NCBI GenBank assembly: GCA_964607765.1
Contig: CAZSNT010000013.1
Location: 31,963-95,962 of the forward strand
Reading direction: 5' to 3'
From: CAZSNT01 sp964607765
Lineage (GTDB): Bacteria; Verrucomicrobiota; Lentisphaeria; Oligosphaerales; JABHEG01
DNA length: 64,000 bases
The notes under the pieces were generated by a model, which was given only the letters and a program-made list of their open reading frames with translations, was not told where the DNA came from and searched no databases. Positions 63,169 through 64,000 of the stretch are shown here, in pieces; position 1 is the stretch's first letter; each line of letters starts with the position of its first letter. Position numbers and translations under genes: made by a program.

Positions 63169-63801
63169 TCAGAGCTGGTCATCACCAGTTCGCGCCGCGT
63201 ACGGTGGTGGTGATTCCCGCACTTCACGGATCTCGTCTTCTGGCCTGATCGGGAAGGTGAAGATCCGGCTCAACTGCATCGACAGTCCCGGGAAGAACGG
63301 GCTGGTGAGTGTGTCCTCCTTGCGGAATCCGCAGGCAAGATGGTAGTGGCCGTCCTCGAGGGTGAAAACCTCGATCAGTGCGGGGTGCGGCGTGACCAGC
63401 CAGTACTCTCGGACGCCGAAGCGCTGGTAGAGCTGGAACTTCCGAACGCGGTCGTGGCAGAGCGACGTTGGCGAAAGGACCTCGACAGCCAAGTCCGGGG
63501 GACCATCGATGTGGGTGCTCTTGATCTTGTCCGGGTCGCACACAACGAGAAAATCCGGCTGCACAACGTCGGACTCCGACAGCCTCACGTCAAACGGAGC
63601 AGGAAATGCCTCACAGTCACGCCCTTCGAGGAACTCATGAAGCGCAGCCGCCAAGTTGAGGCAGATGGTCTGATGCCGCCGCAGGGGAGACGGCGCCATT
63701 GCATATGCTTCACCGTCAATGACTTCCCACCGCTCGTCATCCGGCCACGAGCAGTAGTCGACCCAAGTGAAGCGTTCGTGGTGTGGCGCAGGCTGTCCCA
63801 T
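63169..63801 (-). CDS. Uma2-family endonuclease-like protein
   Basis: A 210-residue DUF820/Uma2 protein with a PD-(D/E)xK nuclease fold. Recognisable blocks are WEVIDGEAYAMAPSP, VVQPDFLVV, DLAVEVLSPTS carrying the acidic active-site residue, and FGVREYWLV. Such genes occur in many copies in PVC and cyanobacterial genomes and their role is poorly known. The ATG at 63801 fits the family length. A REPIN-like repeat lies about 70 bases upstream. Confidence 0.88.
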   Translation of the reverse strand: MGQPAPHHERFTWVDYCSWPDDERWEVIDGEAYAMAPSPLRRHQTICLNLAAALHEFLEGRDCEAFPAPFDVRLSESDVVQPDFLVVCDPDKIKSTHIDGPPDLAVEVLSPTSLCHDRVRKFQLYQRFGVREYWLVTPHPALIEVFTLEDGHYHLACGFRKEDTLTSPFFPGLSMQLSRIFTFPIRPEDEIREVRESPPPYAARTGDDQL

Positions 63802-63871
63802 ACGCCAATATGCGATGTGCCGCGGCGGATGTCAACGGTCTGGAATGCCGGCGTGCAACCGCTCAATCTCG

Positions 63872-63977
63872 TGTGGCATCCGCCCCCCCGTAGCCCGGCT
63901 CTCCTGAGCCGGGTGTCCCGCCGTGCCTACGGATAGAGCGGAACAACAAGGACACCCGGCTCGGGAGAGCCGGGCCT
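63872..63977. repeat. REPIN-like dyad repeat, full copy
   Basis: GTAGCCCGGCTC-TCCT-GAGCCGGGTGT and its inverted partner around CCCGGCTC-GGGA-GAGCCGGG flank a spacer with ATAGAGCGGAACAACAAGG. The flank GTGGCATCCGC also matches the copy at 55333. Confidence 0.8.
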
Positions 63978-64000
63978 GGCGTTTGGACATTTGGTTGACT

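Noticed and set aside
1..64000. tRNA, rRNA, prophage or insertion sequence genes
   Set aside because: No tRNA-like cloverleaf, rRNA signature, phage structural gene or transposase was recognised by reading. A dedicated RNA search was not possible.

Overview
The window is 64 kb of a GC-rich draft scaffold with two runs of exactly 100 N (36950-37049 and 37329-37428). The gene set suggests a member of the PVC superphylum, of Lentisphaerota, Kiritimatiellota or Planctomycetota type. It contains many sulfatases, kelch-sodium/solute symporter fusions, UroD-like proteins, and PQQ-type propellers starting with WPQFRG-like motifs. The evidence is gene content only: there is no rRNA, tRNA or ribosomal protein in the window.

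Region 1 (53-35978, all + strand) is a 36-kb run of 16 genes that looks like one transcription unit. Eight of its junctions are ATGA stop-start overlaps. It encodes a route for sialic acid and sulfated-glycan use: seven sialidase-type propeller domains, three sialate O-acetylesterase (SASA) domains, one SGNH hydrolase, eight sulfatase domains, two kelch-mutarotase/Na+ symporter fusions, N-acetylneuraminate lyase, N-acylglucosamine 2-epimerase, two UroD-like proteins and a 48-codon small ORF. Four of the proteins are sulfatase-sialidase fusions. The largest has 2386 residues in the order sulfatase, beta-sandwich, BNR-associated domain, sialidase, SASA, SASA, sulfatase. The fusions carry signal peptides and the single-domain sulfatases do not. 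The likely order of events is therefore external or periplasmic trimming, then anomer conversion and import, then cytoplasmic desulfation, and lyase and epimerase steps to GlcNAc.

Region 2 (36050-42172) has a small double-cluster ferredoxin-like protein, a repeat-rich convergent spacer with both assembly gaps and a 71-bp perfect palindrome, a GH43-type glycosidase coupled to a sulfatase on the minus strand, and a divergent sulfatase-like protein with Thr in place of the catalytic Cys/Ser.

Region 3 (42224-53614, minus strand) is signalling. An ABC-type solute-binding protein is translationally coupled to a 1371-residue hybrid kinase (sensor, HAMP, GAF, kinase, three receivers). It is followed by an orphan CheR and a receiver-PAS-kinase that is frameshifted inside its ATPase domain. 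A separate NarX/NarL-type kinase and regulator pair lies upstream.

Region 4 (53920-64000) has a secreted PQQ-type propeller, a receiver-kinase-degenerate receiver protein, a DUF5591/ArcS-like protein, a cupin, a 1329-residue protein (decayed methyltransferase-like domain, propeller, LamG) and a Uma2-family nuclease. Dyad-symmetric REPIN-like repeats occur in the spacers at about 40.5, 55.4 and 63.9 kb.
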